Below, piece by piece: positions 52,624 through 61,406 of a DNA stretch of 64,000 nucleotides. Source of the stretch: Pedobacter africanus (GTDB lineage: Bacteria > Bacteroidota > Bacteroidia > Sphingobacteriales > Sphingobacteriaceae); NCBI RefSeq assembly GCF_900176535.1, contig NZ_FWXT01000001.1, forward strand, positions 3,286,001 through 3,350,000, in the 5' to 3' direction. The notes under the pieces were generated by a model that was not told the origin of the DNA, searched no databases, and saw nothing but the letters and a program-made list of their open reading frames with translations. The position numbers and the translations under genes are program-made. Each line of letters starts with the position of its first letter. The stretch's first letter is position 1.

Positions 52624-54666
52624 ATGAAGAAAATCAATAGATCAATTGGAGTGTCTGTGCTTGCCGGAACTGTGCTTTTTATGGCTGCCTGTAACAGTTC
52701 AGAAACAAAAAGAGAACTGCAATCTGGTGTTATCCTCAAAAACATGGATACAACGGTTGTTCCGGGCAACGACTTTACTGCCTATGTAAATGGTACCTGG
52801 ATGAAAAATACAAAAATCCCTTCTGATAAAGCTGCTTATGGAGTGGGGTCGATGGTCAATGACAAGGCCCAGGAAGATGTAAAGGCCATTATAGAAAATG
52901 CCGCAAAGGCAAAAGCAAAGGATGGGTCTGAGGAGCAAAAGATAGGTGACTACTACGAGTCTTATATGAACATGAAAGTGCGGGATGCTATCGGATTAAG
53001 CCCTTTGACAGCAGAATTTAAAAGGATTGATGCTTTAAGCGGCATTAAGGATCTGGCTGGTTATTTTGCCTATGCCAATAAAACAGGGGTCAAGATCCCT
53101 TTCAGTATAGGGGTAATAGAAGACTTTAAAGATCCTAAAAAATACATGCTGTATACCTGGCAGGGTGGTCTTGGTTTGCCCGACCGCGATTTCTATTCGC
53201 TGCAGGATGCAAAATCAAAAGAAATCAGGGCCAAATACCTGCAGCATGTCGAAAATATGCTGAATCTGGCAGGCCTGACTGATGCGAAAGCCAAAGCTGC
53301 CCAGATCATGGCCCTGGAAACAGCAATGGCGCTCAAACAAATGAAGAAGGAAGAAACCAGGAATATAGCGGGGCTTTACAACAAATATGCAGTGAAAGAC
53401 CTGAATAAACTGCTGCCCGATTTTGATTGGAATACCTTGCTGAAAGAAGCCGGTGTAAAAAATCAGGACAGCCTGGTCATTACCCAGGTTGCCTACACCA
53501 AAGACCTGAATGCTATATTGAAGAGTACCCCGATTGACACCTGGAAAACTTATCTGAAATGGGGTGTGATTACAGGGGCTGCATCTTCCCTGAACAGTGC
53601 ATTGGATAAAGAACACTTCGAATTCTATGGCAAGACCCTGAACGGGATTAAGGAGCAGAAACCCCAATGGCGCAGGGCTGTTGATGCCGTAAATGGAAGC
53701 CTAGGTGAAATGGTGGGTAAACTATATGTAGAAAAACACTTTTCTCCTGAAGCCAAGGAGCGGATGCTGAAACTGGTGGGCAATCTGTTAAAGGCGTATG
53801 AAAGCAGCATCAGGGAACTGGACTGGATGAGCCCGGAGACTAAAAAGCAAGCGCTGGCAAAGATCAGTAAATTCACACCGAAAATTGGTTATCCGGATAA
53901 ATGGAGAGACTACAGTGCCTTGAAAGTGGTAAGAGGTGATCTTTATGGCAATAACCAACGGGCCGATGAGTTCGAATACAACCGTACCATCAATAAACTG
54001 GGGAAACCGGTTGACCGTACTGAATGGGGCATGACACCACAAACGGTAAATGCTTACTACAACCCGACCATGAATGAGATCGTATTTCCGGCAGCAATAT
54101 TGCAACCTCCGTTTTTTGACATGAATGCAGATGACGCGGTAAACTACGGAGGTATAGGGGCAGTAATCGGTCATGAAGTAGGACATGGTTTTGACGACCA
54201 GGGCAGCACTTTTGACGGAGATGGTGTGATGCGAAACTGGTGGACAAAAAAAGACAATGAAGAGTTCAAGAAAAGAACAGGTGCACTTGTGGCGCAGTAT
54301 GGGGCCTTCCAGGTGTTTCCTGATTTAAAGGTGAATGGCAATTTTACGCTTGGAGAGAATATAGGTGATCTGGGTGGCCTAAGCATTGCCCTTAAAGCCT
54401 ACAAGGCAAGCTTAAACGGTAAGCCCGCTCCGGTTATGGACGGTTTTACAGGTGAGCAAAGGGTGTTCATTGGCTGGGGACAGGTTTGGTTAGAGAAATC
54501 TACAGATGAAGCGTTACGGAACCAGATCGCTACTGATCCGCACTCGCCTGCACGGTTCAGGGTAAACGGTATTGTCAGGAATATTCCTGAATTCTATACC
54601 GCATTTAAGGTAAAGCCTACAGACTCTTTATACCTGGCGCCCGAAAAAAGGGTGAAGATCTGGTAA
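52624..54666 (+). CDS. M13-family zinc metallopeptidase (PepO/neprilysin-like), lipoprotein
   Basis: Exported endopeptidase of 680 residues. The signal ends in lipobox M-A-A-C (Cys about residue 23). The M13 N-terminal domain spans about 45-425. The catalytic domain holds V-N-A-Y-Y-N-P near residue 475, the zinc motif H-E-V-G-H near 520, and E-N-I-G-D-L-G-G near 580 with the third zinc ligand Glu. A C-terminal W is normal for the family. It cleaves small peptides in the periplasm or at the surface. It is a single gene with a strong terminator after it. Confidence 0.96.
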   Translation: MKKINRSIGVSVLAGTVLFMAACNSSETKRELQSGVILKNMDTTVVPGNDFTAYVNGTWMKNTKIPSDKAAYGVGSMVNDKAQEDVKAIIENAAKAKAKDGSEEQKIGDYYESYMNMKVRDAIGLSPLTAEFKRIDALSGIKDLAGYFAYANKTGVKIPFSIGVIEDFKDPKKYMLYTWQGGLGLPDRDFYSLQDAKSKEIRAKYLQHVENMLNLAGLTDAKAKAAQIMALETAMALKQMKKEETRNIAGLYNKYAVKDLNKLLPDFDWNTLLKEAGVKNQDSLVITQVAYTKDLNAILKSTPIDTWKTYLKWGVITGAASSLNSALDKEHFEFYGKTLNGIKEQKPQWRRAVDAVNGSLGEMVGKLYVEKHFSPEAKERMLKLVGNLLKAYESSIRELDWMSPETKKQALAKISKFTPKIGYPDKWRDYSALKVVRGDLYGNNQRADEFEYNRTINKLGKPVDRTEWGMTPQTVNAYYNPTMNEIVFPAAILQPPFFDMNADDAVNYGGIGAVIGHEVGHGFDDQGSTFDGDGVMRNWWTKKDNEEFKKRTGALVAQYGAFQVFPDLKVNGNFTLGENIGDLGGLSIALKAYKASLNGKPAPVMDGFTGEQRVFIGWGQVWLEKSTDEALRNQIATDPHSPARFRVNGIVRNIPEFYTAFKVKPTDSLYLAPEKRVKIW

Positions 54667-54690
54667 ATAAAGAGAGATCCGGTAAATAAT

Positions 54691-54725
54691 AAGGCCGCTT
54701 CACACTATGAAGCGGCCTTTTTTTG
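54691..54725 (+). terminator. Strong intrinsic terminator after the M13 peptidase gene
   Basis: A perfect 12-bp GC-rich stem (AAGGCCGCTTCA with TGAAGCGGCCTT) with a 5-base loop is followed by a T run. It lies between convergent genes. Confidence 0.92.
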
Positions 54726-54746
54726 AGATGAGGTATTTAGATGATA

Positions 54747-55175
54747 TTAGCTGCTGATATAGTTCTCCAGTTGGGAAATGGTCTGCCTCTGGTCTTCAAT
54801 GATGAACTTTACCACATCTCCAATGGATACCATGCCATAGAGCAGGTTATCCTGCATCACAGGTAAATGCCGGATGTGTTTATCTGTCATCAACCCCATA
54901 CAAAATTCAATGGTATCTGAAGGAAGTACCGTAATTGGCTCTGCAGTCATGACCTCCCGGATTGGGGTTTCTGCTGAAGATTTGCCATGTAATATGATCT
55001 TTCTTGCATAGTCACGCTCCGTAAAAATTCCCAGTAGCTGTTTGTCTTCCAGGATAAGCAAGGCGCTGATGTTTTTCTCCATCATTAATTTTAATGCATC
55101 TAAAACTGACGAATTCTCTGATATGGAGAAGATCTGGGCTGATTTGGTGCTGAGTAACTGCTGAACCGTTTTCAT
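54747..55175 (-). CDS. Tandem CBS-domain protein
   Basis: Cytoplasmic protein of 142 residues made of two CBS motifs (about 12-65 and 77-130), which together bind adenosyl nucleotides such as AMP or ATP. The first contains F-T-E-R-D-Y-A-R-K-I, the second H-I-R-H-L-P-V and G-M-V-S-I-G-D-V-V-K. No attached enzyme domain is present. It is a free-standing energy-sensor-type module found in many Bacteroidota; its partner is not evident from the neighbours. Confidence 0.94.
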   Translation of the reverse strand: MKTVQQLLSTKSAQIFSISENSSVLDALKLMMEKNISALLILEDKQLLGIFTERDYARKIILHGKSSAETPIREVMTAEPITVLPSDTIEFCMGLMTDKHIRHLPVMQDNLLYGMVSIGDVVKFIIEDQRQTISQLENYISS

Positions 55176-55309
55176 AAGAAATTCACATTTAACTAAATTT
55201 GCCCACTTTCTTTCTTCCTTTAAAAGAAATATAAGTGTACATGAATTTAATTAAAAAAAATTGAATATCAATGAATTGTCAGCAAAAAATAATTAACTGT
55301 ACGGCTCAG

Positions 55310-56818
55310 TTAAAGAATTGACAAAATCTCTTCTACGTATTTCCTGTCATTTGCCAGCCGCGGAACCTTATGCTGCCCGCCCAGTTTACCTTTGGATTTT
55401 AACCAGTTGTAAAATGTATTGGAAGGGGCATTGTGTACTTTCGGTCTGCGCAGCGCAAGATCTTTAAAGCGCTTGGCATCATAATCAGAATTTACTTCCC
55501 TTAAAGTCTGGTCCAGGACATCTATAAAATGCTCGAAGTCATTGGGCTGCTGGTCAAATTCGATGATCCATTCATGTCCGCCTACTTCTTCACCTTTAAA
55601 ATAGATAGGACAGGCCGTATAGTCTTTAAATACCGCACCTGTTTCTGTACAGGCTTTACAAATGGCCTGCTCTGCATTGTCAATAATCACCTCTTCACCA
55701 AAAGCGTTGATGAAATGTTTGGTACGACCCGTGATTTTTATCCGGTAAGGGAAAAGGCTGGTAAACTGAACGGTATCCCCGATCATGTACCGCCACAGGC
55801 CCCCATTGGTAGAGATGATGATGGCGTAGTTCTTGTTCTTCTCAACTTCTTCCAGCGACAAGGTCTTCGGATGTTCATCTTCAATATGCTCCAGGGGCAG
55901 AAATTCATAGTAAATGCCATAATCGAGCATCAGGAGCATCTCATCTGAGTTTACTTCATCCTGTATGCCAAAGAAACCTTCCGATGCATTGTAAGTCTCC
56001 AGGTAGTACATGTCCGAAGATGGGATCAACTCCCGGAACTGTTCCCTGTAGGGTTTAAAATTCACCGCGCCATGAATGTAAAGTTCCAGGTTTGGCCATA
56101 CCTCCAGCAAATGCTTCTTTCCGGTAATTTCAAGAACCTTTTTGGCCAGTACAATAGTCCAGGTGGGCACACCGGCTATATTGGTTACATTTTCTTTGAT
56201 GGTAGCCTCGGCCATTCTTTCCATTTTTTCCTCATAGTTGTCCATAAGGGCAATAGAGATGTTGGGCGTGCGATAATATTCCGCCCATACAGGCAGGTTT
56301 TTGATCAGTACGGCTGAAAGATCGCCGTAAAAAGAATCCTCATTCAGTTGGTTGATCTGGTGGCTTCCGCCAAGTACGAGGCCTTTGCCGGTCAGGATCT
56401 GGTTGTCGGGGCGATTGTTGCAAAAGATAGAAAGCATGTCCTTTCCCCCTTTGAAATGGCATTCCTGCAGCGATTCCTCAGAAACCGGAATAAATTTGCT
56501 CCTGTCGCTGGTCGTACCCGATGATTTGGCGAACCACTTGATCTCCGAAGGCCAGAGGATATTCTGTTCACCCTTCAGCATCCGCTCTATATAAGGCTTT
56601 AAAGTATCGTAATTTTGAATGGGTACCCTCTCTTTAAACTGATGGGTAGAGAGGATGGATTGATAGTCATACTTTATGCCCCATTCCGTGTACTCAGCGC
56701 TGGTTATCAATTTGTGAAACCATTCTTCCTGTACTTCATGGGGATATTTCATAAAAAGCTCGATCTGATGAACGCGCTTCTTCATATACCAGGTAAAAAT
56801 CGAATTTACAATTGCCAT
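55310..56818 (-). CDS. GH3-like acyl-adenylate enzyme
   Basis: Cytoplasmic protein of 502 residues of the GH3 (auxin-responsive) family, members of the ANL adenylating superfamily. The ATP-binding S-S-G-T-T-S-D-R-S-K-F-I-P-V motif lies near residue 97, with the Y-N-A-S-E-G-F-F-G motif near 280 and Y-x-x-x-(I/V)-G-D-T near 345. In plants these enzymes conjugate amino acids to hormones; bacterial substrates are unknown. It lies 22 bp upstream in coordinate order of lptB and reads in the same direction, so it may be co-transcribed with recJ and lptB. Confidence 0.93.
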   Translation of the reverse strand: MAIVNSIFTWYMKKRVHQIELFMKYPHEVQEEWFHKLITSAEYTEWGIKYDYQSILSTHQFKERVPIQNYDTLKPYIERMLKGEQNILWPSEIKWFAKSSGTTSDRSKFIPVSEESLQECHFKGGKDMLSIFCNNRPDNQILTGKGLVLGGSHQINQLNEDSFYGDLSAVLIKNLPVWAEYYRTPNISIALMDNYEEKMERMAEATIKENVTNIAGVPTWTIVLAKKVLEITGKKHLLEVWPNLELYIHGAVNFKPYREQFRELIPSSDMYYLETYNASEGFFGIQDEVNSDEMLLMLDYGIYYEFLPLEHIEDEHPKTLSLEEVEKNKNYAIIISTNGGLWRYMIGDTVQFTSLFPYRIKITGRTKHFINAFGEEVIIDNAEQAICKACTETGAVFKDYTACPIYFKGEEVGGHEWIIEFDQQPNDFEHFIDVLDQTLREVNSDYDAKRFKDLALRRPKVHNAPSNTFYNWLKSKGKLGGQHKVPRLANDRKYVEEILSIL

Positions 56819-56839
56819 GTGTTGGAATTTGAATAAAGA

Positions 56840-57574
56840 CTAGAGTTGTTTTTTGCGCAGTACGAAGTTCGACCCCAGGTAAACCCTTCTTACCATTTCA
56901 TTGGCTGCAAGCACTTCAGGTGTGCCCGATTCTAATATCTTGCCTTCAAAAAGCAGGTAAGCCCTGTCGGTAATAGACAAAGTCTCCTGCACGTTATGGT
57001 CTGTGATCAGTATCCCGATGTTTTTATTTTTTAGCTTATGCACTATGGTCTGGATCTCCTCTACTGCAATAGGGTCAACCCCTGCAAAAGGCTCATCCAG
57101 TAATATAAAATTAGGGTTCGCTGCAAGTGCGCGGGCAATTTCTGTCCTTCTTCTTTCTCCACCTGAGAGCAGGTCGCCCCTGTTTTTGCGGACTTTATGC
57201 AAGCTGAACTCCGTAATCAGTTCTTCCAGCTTTTCATGACGTTCCTCGCGGCCCATTTCTGTCATTTCCAGGATGGCCATGATGTTGTCCTCTACCGAAA
57301 GTTTCCTGAATACCGAAGCTTCCTGCGCCAGGTACCCGATACCCTTTTGGGCCCTGCGGTACATTGGGTCTTTGGTGATGTCGTGTTCATCCAAAAATAT
57401 AGTGCCTTCGTTCGGTTTGATCAACCCCACGATCATGTAAAATGAAGTGGTTTTACCCGCCCCGTTTGGCCCCAATAGCCCCACAATTTCACCCTGACTC
57501 ACACTAAAAGAGACGTCGTTAACAACAGTCCGCTGTTTATATTTTTTTATGAGATGCTCAGCCCTTAAGATCAT
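56840..57574 (-). CDS. lptB: LPS export ABC transporter ATP-binding protein
   Basis: ATPase of 244 residues that powers lipopolysaccharide extraction from the inner membrane with LptF/G/C. Walker A is G-P-N-G-A-G-K-T-T (about 35-43). The signature L-S-G-G-E-R-R-R lies near 138 and the Walker B F-I-L-L-D-E-P-F-A-G-V-D-P near 158. The switch His is in L-I-T-D-H-N-V near 193. The E-P-F-A-G-V-D-P and Y-L-A-Q-E-A-S-V-F-R-K-L features are specific to LptB. It overlaps the recJ end by 17 bp. Confidence 0.96.
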   Translation of the reverse strand: MILRAEHLIKKYKQRTVVNDVSFSVSQGEIVGLLGPNGAGKTTSFYMIVGLIKPNEGTIFLDEHDITKDPMYRRAQKGIGYLAQEASVFRKLSVEDNIMAILEMTEMGREERHEKLEELITEFSLHKVRKNRGDLLSGGERRRTEIARALAANPNFILLDEPFAGVDPIAVEEIQTIVHKLKNKNIGILITDHNVQETLSITDRAYLLFEGKILESGTPEVLAANEMVRRVYLGSNFVLRKKQL

Positions 57575-59276
57575 TATCCGCTTTTATTCCTTTTATATTT
57601 AATTGTAAACGCCTTTGTTCTCTCCATACATTTTCTTCTATAGTATAACAAACAGAAAAAGGCCGGTTTGGTTGCAGCACATGTTCATATTCTTCTGCCA
57701 TGCCAAATCCGATGCTTTCAAAAATAGGTGAATTTTGTTGTTTTATTGCCAACTTTAAGTGTTTTGTGCCTACAACATAGGGCCTGCCCATAATTGTTAC
57801 ATTATGGCTCACAAAAACCGGGGCCATATTATGCGGTCCAAACGGTGCCATCTGGGCAATGATCCGCTGAAATTTGCCATCTATCTGGGATAACATGATT
57901 TCGTTGTCTATCCTGATTTCAGGGCATAACAGGTCTTCTGTAATGGTAGCGGCTACAATATTTTCGAAACGCTCGCTGAAAGCGTCGATATGCTCAGGCT
58001 GCAGGGTAAGGCCGGCTGCGAACTTATGCCCTCCAAATTGCACCATCAGATCTTCGCAGCCCAGCAGGGCCTCATAAAGATCAAAGCCCGCAACCGAACG
58101 GGCCGACCCTGTAAGCAGACCGTTTGATTTGGTCAGAACCACCGTAGGTCGGTAATATTTTTCTGTCAGCCTGGAAGCAACGATGCCAATAACCCCCTTG
58201 TTCCAGTTTTCATGGTAAACTACAGTTGTTTTTTTATTGACCAGTATCTCACATTCCCCAATCAGGGCCAGTGCTTCGGCAGTAATGTTCTGGTCAGACG
58301 TTTTACGTTCTGTATTTTGCAGGTTAATTAAAAGGCTTTGTTCCTGTGCCAGATCGTTCTCTGTACACAACAACATTTTTACAGCCTGTTTGGCATGGTC
58401 CATACGCCCGGCGGCATTGATCCTTGGTGCAAGTGAAAATACCACATCGGTAAGCGTATAGTCCTTGGCCTTCCCGGATATTTCCATCAGGGCTTTCAGG
58501 CCTATAGAGGGATTGGTGTTTAGTTTGATCAGGCCATGATAGGCAAGCACCCTGTTCTCATCATTAACGGGCACAATGTCGGCAGCAATGCTTACCATAA
58601 CCAGGTCAATATACTGCTCGTATTGCGCCGCGGGTAATCCATGTTGCAGGGAATATGCCTGCGCCAGCTTAAAGCCTATGCCACAACCTGCCAATTCCTT
58701 GAAGGGGTAGCTGCAATCTTCGCGTTTCGGATCAAGTATGGCCGCCGCCGCCGGTAGGGTCTCGCCTGGCAAGTGATGGTCGCAAATGATAAAATCTATG
58801 CCTAAAGAATTGGCATATGCCACCTTGTCAATAGATTTGATCCCGCAGTCCAGGGCTATGATCAGGCTGAAGCCATGGGCTTTGGCATAATCAATTCCCA
58901 CCGTAGAGATGCCGTAGCCCTCTTTATGCCTGTCGGGTATGTAAAAGTCGATCTCCTTTGTGAGCCTGCTAAAAAAACTATAGGTGAGGGCAACCGATGT
59001 TGTTCCGTCCACGTCGTAATCACCATAAACCAGAATTTTTTCTCCTTTTAACAGGGCCTCGTCTATGCGTTCAATTGCCCTGTTCATATCCTTCATTAAA
59101 AAAGGGTTGTGCAGGGATGCCATTTCCGGCCTAAAGAAACTACGCGCCTCATCAAAAGATGAAATGCCCCTTTGCGCCAGTATCTGAGCTAAACTTTTGT
59201 CTATATTTAATTCTTGTGCAAGCGAATCTGCCACTTCCATATTGCCTTGTATAGCCTGCACCCATCTTTTCTTCAT
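57558..59276 (-). CDS. recJ: Single-stranded-DNA exonuclease RecJ
   Basis: 5'-3' single-strand exonuclease of 572 residues used in mismatch and recombinational repair. DHH-family motifs are present: Y-G-D-Y-D-V-D-G-T-T-S near residue 83, D-C-G-I-K near 140 and I-C-D-H-H-L-P-G near 160. A DHHA1 domain with G-G-H-K-F-A-A-G-L near 418 and a C-terminal OB-like part complete it. Length is normal. It is followed by lptB with a 17-bp overlap. Confidence 0.97.
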   Translation of the reverse strand: MKKRWVQAIQGNMEVADSLAQELNIDKSLAQILAQRGISSFDEARSFFRPEMASLHNPFLMKDMNRAIERIDEALLKGEKILVYGDYDVDGTTSVALTYSFFSRLTKEIDFYIPDRHKEGYGISTVGIDYAKAHGFSLIIALDCGIKSIDKVAYANSLGIDFIICDHHLPGETLPAAAAILDPKREDCSYPFKELAGCGIGFKLAQAYSLQHGLPAAQYEQYIDLVMVSIAADIVPVNDENRVLAYHGLIKLNTNPSIGLKALMEISGKAKDYTLTDVVFSLAPRINAAGRMDHAKQAVKMLLCTENDLAQEQSLLINLQNTERKTSDQNITAEALALIGECEILVNKKTTVVYHENWNKGVIGIVASRLTEKYYRPTVVLTKSNGLLTGSARSVAGFDLYEALLGCEDLMVQFGGHKFAAGLTLQPEHIDAFSERFENIVAATITEDLLCPEIRIDNEIMLSQIDGKFQRIIAQMAPFGPHNMAPVFVSHNVTIMGRPYVVGTKHLKLAIKQQNSPIFESIGFGMAEEYEHVLQPNRPFSVCYTIEENVWREQRRLQLNIKGIKADNDLKG

Positions 59277-59349
59277 TATTATATCTTTGGTTATCAGTAG
59301 TTACGGAAGATCCGGCAGCTTTTATCAGCACGATTTCCTGCAGGTTCCA

Positions 59350-59357
59350 TATCTTTG
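59350..59357 (+). promoter_or_regulatory. Candidate -7 element for the MBL hydrolase gene
   Basis: TATCTTTG matches TAnnTTTG and lies 52 bp upstream of the TTG start at 59410. A second copy of the same octamer occurs at 59282-59289. Confidence 0.4.
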
Positions 59358-59409
59358 CAATGATTCGTAAATATATCATTAATATTTCTTCTTACTAATA
59401 ACTACGCCA

Positions 59410-60174
59410 TTGCAAGTTTTCACTTTATACGAGGGTTCTTATTCTGTAGACGCAAGCAAAAAGTTCATCCCTTTTAACCCCGAAACGGACGATCCTAAAA
59501 GCCGGCCTGCCTCTTTGTTTATTCATGTGCAGCCATTCCTTGTACAACTGAAAGATCAATTGTTGTTGCTGGACACGGGTTTGGGCTATAGTAACGACAA
59601 AGGACTGCTTATTCTGCATGAAAACATCAGGAAAGCGGGATTTGATCCTGAAGATGTAACCATGGTACTCATGTCACACCTGCATTTCGACCATTCAGGA
59701 GGGATGATCCATAAACTGGATAACAAAATCGAACTGAGTTTTCCTCATGCCAATTATGTGATCCAGCGGGGCGAATGGGAGGCGGCATTTACCAACCCGT
59801 CCTCTTCCTATAAGACAGAGATCTTTGATTTTTTACAGCGTAATGCACAGCTTACTTTTATAGATGGCTCAGGGCAGCTCAGTGAGGGGATCAGTTACGA
59901 GTTAACTGGTGCGCACACACCTTTTCATCAGGTTTTTCTGCTGGATGACGGTGTGGATAAAGTCTTTTTTGGGGGCGATGTTCTACCTGAACCGGAAGAA
60001 CTGCTCAGGAAGTTTATCGCCAAATATGATTTTGATGGCCGTAAAGCAATGGAATTGAGGGAAGAATTTGGGAACAGGGCCGCTGAGGAAAACTGGAACT
60101 GCCTTTTTTATCATGGCAAAAGCCGGGCATCAGGCCATGTAAGCAAGGCCGAAGGACAGTTCAAGATCAGCTAG
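59410..60174 (+). CDS. MBL-fold metallo-hydrolase (TTG start)
   Basis: Metallo-beta-lactamase-fold protein of 254 residues. The metal-binding motif S-H-L-H-F-D-H-S-G-G lies near residue 90, with further His/Asp ligands in G-A-H-T-P-F-H and F-G-G-D. No ATG occurs between the preceding stop at 59380 and the TTG at 59410. The TTG gives an N-terminus (L-Y-E-G-S-Y-S-V-D) I would expect for this subgroup, so it is accepted as start. The substrate is unknown (lactonase- or esterase-like). Confidence 0.9.
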   Translation: MQVFTLYEGSYSVDASKKFIPFNPETDDPKSRPASLFIHVQPFLVQLKDQLLLLDTGLGYSNDKGLLILHENIRKAGFDPEDVTMVLMSHLHFDHSGGMIHKLDNKIELSFPHANYVIQRGEWEAAFTNPSSSYKTEIFDFLQRNAQLTFIDGSGQLSEGISYELTGAHTPFHQVFLLDDGVDKVFFGGDVLPEPEELLRKFIAKYDFDGRKAMELREEFGNRAAEENWNCLFYHGKSRASGHVSKAEGQFKIS

Positions 60175-60177
60175 AGC

Positions 60178-60576
60178 TTATTGTTCCAGCTGTTTAAAAA
60201 GCTCTATTAATCTTTCAATAGAAAGAGGTTTGGATATGAAGCCCTTAACCTTGGCAAAGGTTTTGGCTTTTTCTATGTCGTTCTCATAAACCGATGAAGA
60301 AAGCATATACATGTCTACTCTTTGCGTTACATGTAATTCTTCATAGGCATCCAGAAACTCCCATCCGTTTAAAACCGGCATATTAATGTCGATAAGAATG
60401 AGCTGAGGGAAGGATTCCTGGTCTAAAGTTTCTTTCAGGAACTCAATAGCCAGCAAGCCGTTGGCCTTGGATACCATATTAACATTGTATCCCGTTTTTT
60501 CTACAATCTTTTTGATAATGAAGATGTTAATGTCGTCATCATCAATAACGAGAAGGTTAATTCTATTATCCATCAT
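60178..60576 (-). CDS. Single-domain response regulator (CheY-like)
   Basis: Receiver domain of 132 residues from the ATG at 60576; a TTG upstream would add eight residues. The acidic pocket D-D-D-D lies near residue 10, the phospho-acceptor Asp in L-I-L-I-D-I-N-M-P near residue 64, Ser in M-L-S-S-S near 93 and Lys in F-I-S-K-P near 115. There is no output domain and no adjacent kinase gene, so it acts as a phosphorelay intermediate or protein-binding switch. Confidence 0.93.
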   Translation of the reverse strand: MMDNRINLLVIDDDDINIFIIKKIVEKTGYNVNMVSKANGLLAIEFLKETLDQESFPQLILIDINMPVLNGWEFLDAYEELHVTQRVDMYMLSSSVYENDIEKAKTFAKVKGFISKPLSIERLIELFKQLEQ

Positions 60577-60677
60577 AAGGGTTGCTTGGCCCCGGGCCAA
60601 AAATGTTTGCTACTGATATAAAGTTATGAAATATGTCTGTAAATATTTTAACTCTTAAACATTTATTTTATTAATAA

Positions 60678-60705
60678 AAAAAGCCATTACGAAGAATGGC
60701 TTTTT
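60678..60705 (-). terminator. Intrinsic terminator after the YceI gene
   Basis: An 11-bp stem (AAAAAGCCATT with AATGGCTTTTT) with a 6-base loop lies 19 bp past the yceI-like stop on the minus strand, with T-rich sequence beyond. Confidence 0.8.
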
Positions 60706-60723
60706 AATAATTTAATTTAAGTT

Positions 60724-61317
60724 CTATTTCTTTGCTACCAGTTTTACTGAAAGTTCAAAATCATCGTAGATCATTTTATCGCCAACGTCAGGGAACATGC
60801 CTTTAGACCTGTATTTGATACCAAATTTTGTTCTGTCCACTGTTACCTTTTCAGCTGTTGCCGAAACCGAACCATCAGCATTCCATGTTACAGTGGCAGG
60901 GAAGGTAATCGAATTGGTTACCCCTTTAATGGTCAGGTCGCCTGTTACATTTACCTGATTTGCAGCTGCGGCAGCAACTTTTTTAATCACGAATGTAGAA
61001 GTAGCAAATTTATCGGTGCCAAAAAAATCGTCTGCCTTCAGGTGGCCTTCAAGCCTTGCGCTTTTGTCGGCATCCTTAATGGTAGTCATATTAATTACAA
61101 AGTTTCCTCCCGATAGTTTTTTGCCATCAAACAACAGGCTTCCTGATTGCAGGTCAATTGTACCATTATGGCTGCCTGTTAGTTTTTTACCCAACCAGGT
61201 GATGCTTGATTTTTCAAGATCAACTTTATAGGGTACAGGTTTCAATACCGGGGCTATAAAAGCCGAAGAAACGATTACCGTTAAAAGTAATGCGAATGAA
61301 GTCAGTTTCAATTTCAT
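60724..61317 (-). CDS. YceI-family protein
   Basis: Exported protein of 197 residues with a signal peptide (about 1-21). The lipocalin-like YceI barrel follows: Y-K-V-D-L-E-K-S-S-I-T-W-L-G-K, then F-V-I-N-M-T-T-I near residue 73 and the family end R-T-K-F-G-I-K-Y-R-S-K near 163. Homologues bind polyisoprenoid lipids in the periplasm. It is a single gene with its own terminator. Confidence 0.94.
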   Translation of the reverse strand: MKLKLTSFALLLTVIVSSAFIAPVLKPVPYKVDLEKSSITWLGKKLTGSHNGTIDLQSGSLLFDGKKLSGGNFVINMTTIKDADKSARLEGHLKADDFFGTDKFATSTFVIKKVAAAAANQVNVTGDLTIKGVTNSITFPATVTWNADGSVSATAEKVTVDRTKFGIKYRSKGMFPDVGDKMIYDDFELSVKLVAKK

Positions 61318-61406
61318 TTTTTACGTTTTGTTTTTAAGTTAGTTATGGTCCTTTTGATATACTTAGAAGGTAAATATATCAAAGGTTTAGCTGAAATAAA
61401 AACTAT